The translations under genes and the position numbers were made by a program. The notes beneath the pieces were generated by a model. That model was not told where the DNA came from. It did no database searches and worked only from the letters and a program-made list of their open reading frames with translations. 64,000 bases of DNA from contig SDOX01000118.1 of NCBI GenBank assembly GCA_004565275.1, positions 110,274-174,273 of the forward strand, read 5' to 3'. Below are positions 44,319-55,843 of this stretch, piece by piece (position 1 is the stretch's first letter; each line of letters opens with the position of its first letter). Origin of the DNA: Nannochloropsis salina CCMP1776 (Eukaryota > Sar > Eustigmatophyceae > Eustigmatales > Monodopsidaceae).

Positions 44319-47171
44319 TTATTCTCGTTCTTCTTGTAATTGTTTACGAAGAGATTTGATGTACTCAGCAGCCTTTTTTTTGTCCAGATACGGAAGATCA
44401 ACACCCCTTCCCCCCCCGCCATGGCCTGCGCCTCCTTGTTGGTTCTTTACCTGGGCCAGGAGTCCCAATGGTTTGTATCTTTCCAGAATATTCACAAGAT
44501 TAGCTGTTCGGATTTTAGGAAACACCCCTTCGCGAAGACTGGCATCGAGCATGAGGGTGTGAATGTCTTGATGCAAGAGAGCGCCTAGGGTCTGATGGAG
44601 CTCAGCGAAGCACTCGCGGAGCTGGAGGACACCACAAGCGTCAGCGAAGGCTTCCAATGCAGCCACATCCAAGCTCAGATTATATAGTCCTGTCGTATTG
44701 ACCGCCCGAACCTTGTGGGGGTTCAGAAGCGTGGCCAACATTACCGCGTGGATGTGAGTGCATGACGCAAAATGCAGTCCGTCCCTGGCCTCCTTCGGCA
44801 TGTACGTGAGGCACATGAAAGTCACCTGCAGGTAGCTGACGACATCTTCAACGTATGAACGTGCCTCGCTCGCCAGCTTGGTGGGCTCCCATTCGATGAA
44901 GCACATTCCCTCCAGCAGCTCGTCAATCTTTTTCTGGATCAGCTCATACACCAGGTGCTGTGCAGCAATGCTTGTATCCTCCAGCGCCCGGCGCCCTGCC
45001 CCCAATATTGCTGGGATACTCTTGGACGCGGCCTCCGTCGAATTGAAAAAATGCGCCGCTGCAGCGATCAGCATCGCCTCGAAGGCTGTGGTCACACGGG
45101 CCAGGGCCATGGCGTCGATGGAGACCTGGCAGGCCTTGGAGATGGGGATGTCCGCCGCCTTGCCACCGGCGCCCGCCAGTTCCTCGTCCAGGAGCCGGCG
45201 AACGGTGGCAAATCCCTTCTCTATCAATACGAGCAAGGTCGTCTCCATGGCCGCGGGATGCTGAAGCTGGAGCCCGTACAGAAAGCAGAGCGACGCGGTG
45301 CGGTAGAGCTCCCTGGAGAGGCGAGGGACCATTACAGAGAAAGGAAAGGCCCGGGGGTACCGGGACCCTCTACCCGCCTTCGTGCCTCCCCTCCTGGAAG
45401 TTCTTCCGGTGCGATAGCCACGCATTGCCGCACTCCTCACCAGACTCGACTCCTCCGACTCGCCTCCCCGCCCCTCCCCTTGCTCCCCGACGTCCGCGCC
45501 GCCCTCCAGCACGTACGCGTTTTCCCAGTCCAGGCCGTAGGGGAGAACCAGCGACCGATACTCTTCCTCGCAAGTCACGCTCAAGGGCTGGAACTCCTGC
45601 TGCTCCAGCACCAGCCGACACCTGGCATCCACAGAGAGCTCCTCCGCGGCCTGAAATCCTTCGCGCAAGGGGCCTCTCAGTGTCTCCATCAGAGGGCGGG
45701 TATCAAACCGGAAACAGTCTTCCCCCAGTGTCGAGGCCAGGAGCAAGGCTGTCTGCTTAAGCTGCAGGAGGAGGGCGGGAGAGCGGGCCTCAGGCAAGGC
45801 GACCGTGGCCGCTATCACGGCTTCCAGCTGGGCGCACACGTCCCGCTGTAGCCCGCGCCACGCCTCCTCCAGTCTGAAGACAGGGATCAAGCCCCCTGGA
45901 TGCTCTGTGGACCGAATGGCCGCGTGCTCGGTGACGAAGAAGCCCGCGTAGTAAGCCATGGCCTCCTGCAGTTGGGCGGCCCGCTCGTCCGGCCCCTCCC
46001 TCCCGGCCCCCGGGCTGGGTGCTCGCTCGGTGGCTGCGGCCGTGGAGGATGGGGCAGGGAGGGAGCCTCCCGAGGGCAGCGAGGCTTGTGGCAGGCGGTT
46101 ATTGACGTAAAAGAGTTGGAGCTCGTCCAGGGCCCCCAGATGGGCGTGGATGTGAAGGGCTCGGTGCAGCGGGCCCAGGCTCTCGGCGAGGGAGGAGAGG
46201 GCATGCTGCTCGTCTCCTGCGGGGGCCTGCCGAAAGTAGGGCAGCGCCTGTAGTAGCTCGTCCTTCACCCAGGCGGAGAAGCTCGTGACTTGATTCGTTT
46301 GCCGCAGCAGCAGCTCGGCCGGCGTCGGAGCCAGTGACCGCGCATCCAACGCCCCGAGGGCCGGGGCCCCCAGAAAGCCCCCCAAGCCGGTTCCCGCGCA
46401 TGCGGCCTGGCCGGTCAGGTAGCCCACGCACTTGCGCAACACGCCCTTGCCGATGCTGGTCGACTTGCCCCGAATGGCCACCAGCCAGTCGGACACGTCC
46501 TGCAGGGCCGAGGACTTCAGGCGGACGGCCAGCGCGGGGAGCCACGACTCCACGCGATCGACGAAAGGGTGCTGCACAGCCACCCTCAGCTGTTGGCTGA
46601 TGCTGTCCAGGGTGCGCAGAGCCGGATAGTGCCGCCCTTCCTCGATTTGCTGCTTGGCTTTGGCCAGTAGCAAGGTGAGGTCGTGGCACTGTGCGGCTAC
46701 CACCGCGGCGATCTGGATGTGCCGCTGGTCTGTCTTCTGCCGCTGGAGCTCGTTGCCTATCTTGAGCATGTCTTGGCCCGTGCGTTTGATATCCTCGTCG
46801 AAGAGAGAAATCTCTTCTTTCAGAGAAGCGGATCTGCTTTTGGCAGCCAGAAGCTCTTGCACGGACACTAGAAATTCAGAGTAGTACCGACTGCACACGC
46901 GCTCTATCTCCTCCTCCCTCCGTTCCTGAAATTCCGCCAAGCTACTTGGCAGCGATTTCTCCCATCCGCGCTGTCAAGGCGTCAAATGAGATGACGAGAG
47001 GGGAGCCAGAGGGATTTAGTTAAACAAGGGTCTCGAGCGCCCCATGCCTTGTTGAGAACTCACCTCCAGGGCGTTGCGAACACAGAGGGCAACCTGCTCC
47101 ATCGGGCCAGTCACCGTCTCCAAAATTATGGATTCTATCCCTTCTCGCCGCCGCTCCTCCTCCAAGACCAT
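44319..47171 (-). CDS. SEC15: Exocyst subunit SEC15 (EXOC6)
   Basis: Exocyst subunit that links Rab/Sec4-bearing vesicles to the tether at the plasma membrane. Two exons, 47064-47171 and 44319-46970, joined GAG|CGC in phase 0; 919 residues. The first exon gives MVLEEERRREGIESIILE, and after the junction RGWEKSLPSSLAEFQERR follows. The long alpha-helical rod includes LRTLDSISQQLRVAVQHPF, SWLVAIR-type DWLVAIRGKSTSIGK (typical SEC15 segment), FSVMVPRLSRELY and CFIEWEPTKLASEARSYVEDV. A near-C-terminal block reads FPKIRTANLVNILERYKPL and ends with a coiled coil KKKAAEYIKSLRKQLQEE. A low-complexity Ser/Gly/Arg insert splits the middle of the protein. The ATG at 47171 is the first in frame. Confidence 0.9.
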
Positions 47172-47550
47172 GACTGCTGCTGTCGAATTACCCTCTGTTT
47201 CGATTGCGTCACAATTCGACGTGCGAAGGAAAACATGGGACAAAGACACCCGGACTCATCATGCTCCACCAGGGACTGACAGCAGTCATCAAGTCAAATT
47301 ACTGCGGTAACGCGGGCACGGAACATCCATTCAAAAGTCACATCAATTACACCAATGTGAACTGTCGTGCTCGCCTATCGCACAACGCCTCAAGTAGGCG
47401 ATGGGCTTGGGGCGGCGGCACGAGAAAGGGGCGAGCCCGGCAGACCGAAGGCGGGGGGCTCGGATCCGCCCCTGTGTGCTTCATTACGGAACAAGCACTA
47501 CCTGAACCCACTCTGACCTTCTCATTGCGAATATTGACATTCAAGTGTCT
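47172..47550. promoter_or_regulatory. Bidirectional promoter region, SEC15 / Qbc-SNARE
   Basis: 379 bases between the divergent start codons of two exocytosis-type genes. No TATA box is obvious. Confidence 0.5.
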
Positions 47551-48963
47551 CATATGGAGCCAAGAGAAGGGCCTGGAGATCCGAGGGGCAGCCACCGGGC
47601 AGGAATGGGGCAACAAAAGGTAAGCTTCTTTCAGTCCCTGATCAGACATCTCGTCCTTGACCTAGCTGACTGCTGCCCACCGAATGGGGCACAGGAACGT
47701 CACCAGTTCAAATCAAAAGACGAGCTGGACGCTTATCTGCGAGTCGCGCATGAGTCTGTGGCCATCGGGCGCGAGACCCTCACGGCCGTGGCGGGTCAAC
47801 AGGAGGCCTTGGACCGCTCCGAGGCCGTTGTGGACTCCAACCTCTACGTCATTAAGAAGAGTGCTAGGACCTTGCGGGGCATGACATGGTGGGGATCTCT
47901 GCGGAATTATTTCTCTGAAGAGCCCGAGGCCCCGCGGCCCCGCACACCGACCTGGCTGGCAGATCGGCGCGCAGGCCTCCGGGGCCCGGGCCAGCAGGCA
48001 GGGGAACGGACAGAGGCCCATTCCAGCGATGCCCCCTTGTGGAGGGACCAACCACGGGACGGCTGCAGCAATCCAGTCAAGGATGAACGTCAAGAGCTCT
48101 TCGCACGGAGGGTCAATGGCGAGACCGCTGACGCTCGCCTCAAACGGGCCCATGTGGCCGGGCAGGGCCCCCAGAGCCTGAGTGAGGTGGCGCGCATGCA
48201 GGACGATTACCTGGAGAGCCTGGGAAAGAGTCTGGACGAACAGCGAGGCATTGGGGGAACCTTGCATGAAGCCTTGAGAGAGCAAAGAGTGCAGGTAGAC
48301 CGGCTGGAGGCGGGTAGCGAGGGGCTGGAGGACGCGACTCGGGCCGTGATCCGTAAGGCTGCCCGGGCATCTAGGGCCCGAGGAGGCTGGGGCGCAGAAA
48401 GGCCGAGGCTGTACAAGTTTGTAGCTTTTCGAGAAGTGCGGTCGGGACTCTTCATAAGCGTTGCCGGTGAGGAGCTCCGACTGCAGGAGCCGCACATGAG
48501 CAAAGCCTGCCAGTTTGCGGCCTACACGAGCCAGACCCTGACGGGCCTCCAGTCCGTTCTTTCCCGGAAATGGCTTGGCCAGCACTGGATTTCTGGGGCT
48601 CTGGGTGTGCGAGGAACGGGTCTGGGGAAGAACGAGGAATGGGAGGTTGACTGGCGCCGACCTGAAGGCGCTTTCCTTCTGTCGTGCTCGGCCAACTGGG
48701 GTAGTGGCGGGTACTTGATGGCGTTCCCCAAAAAGGAGGAGACACTGGGACAAACGCTGGCTTACGATTTGCGCTTGGGTGGATACAATGGAGAAGAGCG
48801 AGGGAAGGCCGCGCTTTTTGAGATTGTTGACTGTGAGAACTACCGGACTACAGACGTGGTGACTGAAATTATACAGAAGAAAACTCCGGCCGAGTTAGCC
48901 GCAGAGGAGGAGCGAAAGCGGAAGGGCTCTCTCATAAGCTTAGGGGCGTTGAGAATAGGGTAA
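47551..48963 (+). CDS. SNAP-25-like Qbc-SNARE with C-terminal beta-trefoil-like domain
   Basis: About 470 residues. Two SNARE helices: the Qb helix at AHESVAIGRETLTAVAGQQE with DSNLYVIKKSARTLRG, and the Qc helix at ARMQDDYLESLGKSLDEQRG with EALREQRVQVDRLE. The two are joined by a Pro/Gly/Arg linker, as in SNAP-25/29/47. Unlike SNAP-25 there is a third domain of about 150 residues (FREVRSGLFISVAGEELRL, KWLGQHWISGAL, EEWEVDW, LLSCSANWGSGGYLMAF) whose repeated strand pattern resembles fascin-like beta-trefoils. No transmembrane segment. A candidate 75-base intron (47620-47694, AAG|gtaagc to cacag) is a multiple of three, so the frame stays open either way; if kept, it adds a Cys pair (ADCCPP) suited to palmitoylation. 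It would act with SEC15 in exocytosis. Confidence 0.75.
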   Translation, partial: HMEPREGPGDPRGSHRAGMGQQKVSFFQSLIRHLVLDLADCCPPNGAQERHQFKSKDELDAYLRVAHESVAIGRETLTAVAGQQEALDRSEAVVDSNLYVIKKSARTLRGMTWWGSLRNYFSEEPEAPRPRTPTWLADRRAGLRGPGQQAGERTEAHSSDAPLWRDQPRDGCSNPVKDERQELFARRVNGETADARLKRAHVAGQGPQSLSEVARMQDDYLESLGKSLDEQRGIGGTLHEALREQRVQVDRLEAGSEGLEDATRAVIRKAARASRARGGWGAERPRLYKFVAFREVRSGLFISVAGEELRLQEPHMSKACQFAAYTSQTLTGLQSVLSRKWLGQHWISGALGVRGTGLGKNEEWEVDWRRPEGAFLLSCSANWGSGGYLMAFPKKEETLGQTLAYDLRLGGYNGEERGKAALFEIVDCENYRTTDVVTEIIQKKTPAELAAEEERKRKGSLISLGALRIG

Positions 48964-49890
48964 TTTGTGTAAAAAATGCATGTAAAGGAATGTATACATG
49001 GCACATGGACGCTCCACTTCCGCGCATGCCTTCGTTATCCTTTCTTTGTTCCGATCCCCTGACGGTATGGGATAATTGGGCACACTGACGCGTACATGGT
49101 CTAAGAAAGATTACATGACCAGCAAGGACACGACAGCGAACACATGCCCCGTCGTTCCCCCAGCACACCAGTCAGAGTCATTGTTGGGGCCCCGAGGCTT
49201 GGAGTGCACGGGACAGGGGCCTCGCGGGGTGGGCCGAATTTTGGCGAGCGGCGAGAAACGACTTCTTAGGGCTACCCATACTCGGCAAGCGCGAATTTCA
49301 CGGCATCAGCACGCCTCCGGGAGCTCGCGGGCCGGACATTACAACGTTACATGCAGGTTTCGGTTGCGATGGGAGAGGAAGCATGATAGCTCGAGCCCGA
49401 ACATCACTTAGGCTGGAGGCGGACAACGATGGGAGCGAAGGCGTGCATGGTTGTTTCGAAGCAGCGTCTGAGATCAAGCCTGAGGCCATGGAGCACCACA
49501 TTGGCGCACCATTGCATGTTTCAGTATGAGTTCCTTGCAATTAATACAAGCTATTTTGAAAGATATATTCGAGGGTGCGGTAGGAGACCCTCGTCGTCGG
49601 GTGCGCCAGAAAGGGTGGGGGACGTGCGGCTGGCCACCGTGAAAGCCCTCCCTTGAACACGGCTGCATCTTATACCACAGAACTTAACAATGTTGTTATC
49701 GAGGCTTGCTATGCGTCAGTTTTGGCCCCACGAGGCAAAATCGAAATCGTGCCATCGAAGGGATGAGGTGGATAAATTTTATCGCCGAGAGACCTGAAGT
49801 TTTTCACTATGAGGAAGGGCTAACCGACATTCACGAACTCTATGTATCATATCGTGGACGTGCAGGAACTTACTCGAATCTTCGTTAACC
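48964..49890. other. Intergenic region, promoter of calmodulin gene
   Basis: 927 bases. Short frames on both strands show no family features. No RNA gene or repeat seen. Confidence 0.4.
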
Positions 49891-50575
<685 letters not shown>

Positions 50576-51181
50576 CTATGATTCCATATCCGCGCGACTG
50601 GGAGCGAAAAATCAGGGAAGGAAACCACAAATGACGCAGATAAGGAGTTACGCGCTTGAAAGAGCATGGGGTCGAATCTAGACAGACGGGCGGTCAACGA
50701 GAAGCTGAAAGGAAGGTGACGTGAGGCATGGCGGGAAACGAAGCCCGAGCGCTTCTCCCGGGAGTATGGAACAGTTTCGCAGTCTTTTAAGACCGGAAAG
50801 TGAGATGGGTGTTTTTGATCGCGGTATCGAGCTTGTACCTTTGGCTGACTTATTCATGGTTTTGGATCGATCGAACTTCGGGGTAAATCGTAGGAATGCT
50901 ATTCTATCCGGTGAGGTTACAAAAAAAGGGAGAAAAAAATGCAGCATGTCGATATTCCCTTCTCTTGTTTTCATTTTATCAAAATCAGCGCCACGCATAA
51001 GCGCGCTTTCTTATCACATCTGGATATGGTTGTGGGAGATCAACAAGCATATAATACTGTGGAATACACCAGGAACCTGCCGGAATCCGCCCCGACCGCT
51101 TTTTCAAATTTTCACTCGCATTCATCGTGAGGCTTTCTTCGTCACAAGTCTAATCCATCATAAATATCCGCATGCATAGAT
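50576..51181. other. Intergenic region upstream of APH-HAD gene
   Basis: 606 bases. A plus-strand frame of about 150 codons (from 50721) is open but not in the frame of the next gene and shows no family features. I do not call it. Confidence 0.35.
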
Positions 51182-53173
51182 ATGGAGACTACTGATACTG
51201 ATGCGTTGGAACGTTATCTGCCACGAATCCTGCCCCGCGATTTCCTAGCCCCGTCAGTCTCTTCAACCTCCCCACCCACTGCACTGCACATTAAGGCAAC
51301 GAAGCTGGAGGGCGGGCAGTCAAATCCCACGTATTTGCTCAGGCTTCAACCCTCTGATCGTCAATTGGTTCTCCGTAAGAAACCTGCGCTTGTCAAAGTA
51401 GCTTCCGCTCATGCCGTAGAGAGGGAATTTCGTGTGCTTGAGGCCTTGCAAAATTCAGACGTGCCCGTTCCTCCCGTCTACCATCTCTGTGAAGATGCTT
51501 CGGTTTTGGGCACTCCCTTCTACCTTATGGGTTTCGTTGAAGGGCGCATCTTTCGGGATCCGACTTTGCCATGCATAAAGACCTCTCAAGAGCGGGCACA
51601 GTATTACCGGGCGATGGTAGCCACCCTGGCAGCTATCCATACGTTGGATTGGCGGAAGCGGTCCTTGAGCACGTTCGGAAAGCCAGATGGAGGATACTTT
51701 GCTCGACAATTGAAACGTTTGAGAAGTGTGATGGAAAAACAGGCTGAAAATGCTGGATACTTCCCAGGTTTGCAAGAAGTGTGCTCGGACATGTTGCTCT
51801 ATTCTGAGCAGCCAGGCTTCAAAATGAGGGACCAAACTTGCCTGGTTCACGGGGACTTTAAGGTCGACAACGTGGTCTTTCATCCCACGGAGCCTCGCGT
51901 CATCGCTGTGCTAGATTGGGAACTCTCCACGCTGGGCCACCCTATGGCTGACCTGGCCAACCTCGCCATGATGTTTTTCGTCCCGGCCGTTCCCCGGGCT
52001 CCTATCTCTGGCCTGCTTGGACTGGATTTGGAGGCTCTGGGGATTCCTGATGAGGATGAGCTGGTGAAAGCGTATTGTCAACTAGTCGGACGTTCCTACC
52101 CAGACAGGGCATGGCGCTTTTACACTGCCTTTCTCTTTTTTAAAAACGCGGTAATCTTGCAGGGTGTGGAAGCACGGCGGCAACAAGGCGTAGCCTCAAG
52201 CAAGCATGCAATTAAATTATTGGATCTAGCTCCCATTCTCGTTGAAATTGCCAGACAGCACTTGGTTGAGGCACAGGAGAGAATTGGACAGGAAAGCATT
52301 AACAATGCGACACAAGAGGACAAGAAGAACAATGTGGTGGTTTCTCCAGTGAAGGACATTGAGGCATGGGCGGAGGAAGTTTTGGTCGTGGTCTTTGATT
52401 GGGGGGGCGTCCTGACCCGCTCCTCGCCCCTCGCCGCTATCCGGAACCACGAACGTCGGAACGGCCTGCCTGCGGGCTATCTCAGCGTGGCATTTAACTC
52501 AGCCGGTGACGAACATGGCCTCTTCCAGATGTTGGAGAGGGGAGAAGTAGCGCTAGACGATGCTTTTCTTGAAAAATGGGAACTAGAGCTCACATCCTCA
52601 CGCAGTGGGCAGGCTTATGTACAAGTAGCGCACCGCGTAAAATCCGCGGAGCTACCGATCGACTTCCGCCCTCCCTACATTAACGTCCGTGCACTCATGT
52701 ATCAAATACTGTCTGCCTCAACAACCATAGATCCTGCCATGCTTGCCGCTGTGCGAGCCTTGCGTTCTGCAGGGGTGCGTACCGCTTTGCTAACTAACGA
52801 CTTTCGTGTGGCGCCCAGTTTTTTTTCTCCAGCCGACCCAGAAGGATTCGACCTTTGGTCTCGTTTGGAAAAGATTCACGAGATCTTTCACGACCCATCA
52901 ATTTTTAACTTTGTAATATCCTCGGCGACAATGCGGGCGAGGAAGCCCGAGATACGAATCTACGAGGCGCTCCTCCAGAGGCTGGGATTTTCGAAGAAGT
53001 CAGCGAGTCGAGTATTGTTCTTGGATGACATCGGCCGTAATCTCAAGGCTGCAAGAAGTATAGATATTAAAACTATGCTCGTCAAGGAAGAGAACAAAGC
53101 GCAAATAGTGGCGGCGCTGGAGGGTTTGGCAAGGGCAAAAGGTGGAGGCGGGAGGTTGAGTCCGCGGCTATAG
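51182..53173 (+). CDS. APH-type kinase/HAD hydrolase fusion (ACAD10/11-related)
   Basis: 663 residues, single exon. The N-terminal aminoglycoside-phosphotransferase-like domain (residues 30-370) has [10 protein letters not shown] (loop), VLRKKP (ATP Lys), the Brenner motif [15 protein letters not shown] and [16 protein letters not shown], matching ACAD10/ACAD11, where this module phosphorylates 4-hydroxyacyl-CoAs. The C-terminal HAD domain (about 400-650) has [11 protein letters not shown] (nucleophile Asp), [24 protein letters not shown] (Lys) and [11 protein letters not shown] (acidic pair). The acyl-CoA dehydrogenase domain of ACAD10 is absent and the order is reversed (mammalian ACAD10 is HAD-APH-ACAD). 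The last three residues are PRL, which fit the loose peroxisomal PTS1 pattern. A peroxisomal or mitochondrial role in hydroxy-fatty-acid breakdown is an inference. Confidence 0.85.
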   Translation: METTDTDALERYLPRILPRDFLAPSVSSTSPPTALHIKATKLEGGQSNPTYLLRLQPSDRQLVLRKKPALVKVASAHAVEREFRVLEALQNSDVPVPPVYHLCEDASVLGTPFYLMGFVEGRIFRDPTLPCIKTSQERAQYYRAMVATLAAIHTLDWRKRSLSTFGKPDGGYFARQLKRLRSVMEKQAENAGYFPGLQEVCSDMLLYSEQPGFKMRDQTCLVHGDFKVDNVVFHPTEPRVIAVLDWELSTLGHPMADLANLAMMFFVPAVPRAPISGLLGLDLEALGIPDEDELVKAYCQLVGRSYPDRAWRFYTAFLFFKNAVILQGVEARRQQGVASSKHAIKLLDLAPILVEIARQHLVEAQERIGQESINNATQEDKKNNVVVSPVKDIEAWAEEVLVVVFDWGGVLTRSSPLAAIRNHERRNGLPAGYLSVAFNSAGDEHGLFQMLERGEVALDDAFLEKWELELTSSRSGQAYVQVAHRVKSAELPIDFRPPYINVRALMYQILSASTTIDPAMLAAVRALRSAGVRTALLTNDFRVAPSFFSPADPEGFDLWSRLEKIHEIFHDPSIFNFVISSATMRARKPEIRIYEALLQRLGFSKKSASRVLFLDDIGRNLKAARSIDIKTMLVKEENKAQIVAALEGLARAKGGGGRLSPRL

Positions 53174-53788
53174 ACAGACCATGCGAATGACTACAGGAAC
53201 GGATGACCATGTTTGAACATGCCGACCAATAACGAAAGAAAAATGAGCTGTGGTCCAGACGTGCCTTTGACCTTGTCTGTAATTGCTTCTTCACGGTGGG
53301 GCCCGGGGGGCATTCTGCCTGAAGCGAGGGCTGGGGCCCACGAGCGCCGGCGCCGACAGAGCCATGTGGTAATCTTTCAGGCGTGCTCGGACCCTGTTCA
53401 AATTTCCGGCAATTGCTTTTCCAGCCGCGGGACTTTTAAGTAATTATCTTCATGCGTACTCACTCACTTGTAATTCGTCAGAGAAGTACAAGACGAGAAG
53501 GTACCGATGGAACCGAAGAAGTGAAGTAAATCGAGCGAGGCTCCACCTTTCTCGCCTTCTTTTCCGTAGGAGGGCCCATCATCGCCTTCGAGGAAACATC
53601 TGGCATGTGTATGTTGCCTTGGCATTATCTTCGCCGCCTTAAACCCAAAATTTAAGGACGAATGTGTTGTTGTCATGTCCGCACATTCTTCGTGATGCAC
53701 GAGTCTATTTATTCGGTCGAACTCATGAATGTGATTTCTTCCATGCCTCTTTTGCAACAGACGTAAAAGCACATTGTACCAAGTATTC
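53174..53788. other. Intergenic region upstream of dioxygenase gene
   Basis: 615 bases between two plus-strand genes. No feature seen. Confidence 0.4.
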
Positions 53789-55165
53789 ATGAGTGCACAG
53801 GTTACGACACGTTGGGCGGTAATGCTGCTTCTGCCCTTGGCCCTCCAAGCTGTGAATCATTTCAAGGATCTGAACAGGTTGGAGGACCTGGAGCTTCTGG
53901 GTCTCGTTCAGAAGGACACAGGCGTCGCCGAGAAGCACTTGCTCCTTGGCTTTAGCTCCTCAGCATGTGAACAGAGCGTGAGGGGGTTAGGATTTCCATC
54001 TGAGTATAGTGTCCTTGGGGAACACGTCGAGACTGGTGAAGTCATGCTTGATCGAAACACTGAACTACCTGGTGTCTACAACATTTCGAGCTGCAACGAG
54101 TATGTATATGTGCCGCGGGGTGGTCGCACTCGCGAAGACTACGATGTAATCAAGGCAGTGGATAAGCTCCAGCTGCACAACTGGTTGTTCACGCATTTAG
54201 CTCTGACAATGGAAGTCATCAACGATTTGCCCTTCGACGTATCCATCAAGTGGGAGGACACGGGCCGTTCTCAGGCCCCTCAGGATCTCATCTCCATCCC
54301 GCGGGGGCGAACGTCGTCTATCAACACATTCGAAACACATCACCTCCGATTTGTCAGCCACCAGCCTGGATCAGAACCCCGTCAATTTCTGCGCGTGCGT
54401 GTTGACGGCAGCAGAAATACGGTGCGCTTGTCGGACTTTCTGACTGAGGAGGCCAACCAGCAGTGCCTCAACCCCCAGGACTGCGGCGCCAAGACCGTAA
54501 CCACGCTCCCGAATGTAAACAACCAACACGGCTCTACCGACGATGTGCAGCTCGTGGAAGAAGACATGAACATTTGGCGTGGCCGGGACGTGGAGAACAA
54601 AGGAAGGGTTGTGCGGAACGAGGTTCAGCCGAAAACCAAACCACGGTACACGGCTCTTGGCTTCAAGAAGACGCGCATCCCCGACGCTGTCTATCAGGTC
54701 TTGCTGAACCGCTACCACTCGGGTGAGCATATTCTCGAGCCCTGGCCGAAGTCTGACTGTCACACGAACTTTTTCGAGGCGCCGTCTACCATGGTCTACC
54801 TCTCGGATGCCGAGAAAGCTGACATTTTTGCCGGCATGATGCCGAACTTGAGCAAGTGGGCTGGAGGCGTGAAGCTCCACCCCACCTCTTGTTACGGGAT
54901 CCGGATTTACCATAACGGATCCTGGCTACGCGAGCATGTGGATACCGGGGACACGCACATCATCTCTGCCATTATGAATGTTGATCAGGACGTAGAGGAG
55001 GACTGGCTTCTCACCTTCATCGACCACAATGACAACAGGCACTTTGTCACGCTCGAGCCTGGTGACGCGCTGTACTATGAGTCTGCATCAGGCTTGCACG
55101 GCCGCCCCATCCCTCTGAAGGGCAAATTGTTCGCGAACGCCTTCGTGCACTTCAAGGTCGTGTAA
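53789..55165 (+). CDS. Secreted prolyl 4-hydroxylase-like 2OG-Fe(II) dioxygenase
   Basis: 458 residues from ATG 53789. Residues 1-27 (MSAQVTTRWAVMLLLPLALQ) are a signal peptide. The middle region contains a beta-rich part with DVSIKWEDTGR and FETHHLRFVSHQ. The catalytic domain is at the C-terminus: YGIRIYHNGSWLREHVDTGD holds the HxD iron ligands, IMNVDQDVEEDWLLTFIDH follows, and LHGRPIPLKGKLFANAFVHF supplies the distal His and the Lys that binds 2-oxoglutarate. This is the P4H subfamily pattern (RIYxxGxxLxxHxD...HGRxxPxxG...NxFVHF). It probably hydroxylates proline in secreted or cell-wall proteins in the ER/Golgi. A Cys-rich stretch near LNPQDCGAK may be disulphide-bonded. Confidence 0.85.
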   Translation: MSAQVTTRWAVMLLLPLALQAVNHFKDLNRLEDLELLGLVQKDTGVAEKHLLLGFSSSACEQSVRGLGFPSEYSVLGEHVETGEVMLDRNTELPGVYNISSCNEYVYVPRGGRTREDYDVIKAVDKLQLHNWLFTHLALTMEVINDLPFDVSIKWEDTGRSQAPQDLISIPRGRTSSINTFETHHLRFVSHQPGSEPRQFLRVRVDGSRNTVRLSDFLTEEANQQCLNPQDCGAKTVTTLPNVNNQHGSTDDVQLVEEDMNIWRGRDVENKGRVVRNEVQPKTKPRYTALGFKKTRIPDAVYQVLLNRYHSGEHILEPWPKSDCHTNFFEAPSTMVYLSDAEKADIFAGMMPNLSKWAGGVKLHPTSCYGIRIYHNGSWLREHVDTGDTHIISAIMNVDQDVEEDWLLTFIDHNDNRHFVTLEPGDALYYESASGLHGRPIPLKGKLFANAFVHFKVV

Positions 55166-55843
55166 GGCGCAAGTCCACACGAAGCACCGGGAGGCATGGG
55201 TATGGGGCTGTGTAGGAGTGAGGTCTCGGTTGTCTAGGGGTACACATGAAATTGCGCGAAGGGGAACAAAATCTTTGGAAGAGAGAGCGATCGAAAAAAG
55301 GGTTCGGCGAAAAAGCAAGAAAATCACTACATATGCTTTCGAACCTTTCATCGCTATCAACTTTTATTTTTTTATTCCACATTTCAACCTCAGGCTTACT
55401 CTGCTTTCTTTACTATTCAAAAAGGTCGCTCTACCCGCATTATGAAAGCTGTCTCCAGCCAAAATGCCATGCGTTTTCACGACTCGCTCTACATTATATT
55501 TCGCTCCTCTACATATGACCGGCACGGTCATTGCCTCAGGCACCTGTATCTTGACCTGAAGGACCTACAGCGGAAAGGAGGGGAAACAGCGGAACAAGGG
55601 GGAGGGTTTTGGCCAAACACATACGTACCCGGTCTCCCGCAGAGAGAGGCCAGCTCTTGTGCTCCCCGAGGGCGACATGATCATACACGGTACTGCGGGG
55701 TGGTGCGGAGAACCAAGGAAAAAATGTAAAAAGCATCTAATCACCTCTCTCATCGCTTTAACATATTTGTGTGGAGCACGCCTAGACACCTGTTTCGTCG
55801 CCTGACATATTCGTCTGCGCTTGCATACGGTTTTCTTTCCCAT
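55166..55843. other. Convergent intergenic region
   Basis: 678 bases between the dioxygenase (+) and the DUF3605-like gene (-). On the minus strand, open segments beginning MGKKTVCKRRRICQ (55843 downward) and a 67-codon open stretch near 55365-55568 are flanked by splice-like sites but do not join in one frame (see findings). Confidence 0.35.

Noticed and set aside
50721-51179. 152-codon plus-strand frame just upstream of the APH-HAD gene
   Set aside because: Different frame from the gene, no family features, and the composition looks non-coding.
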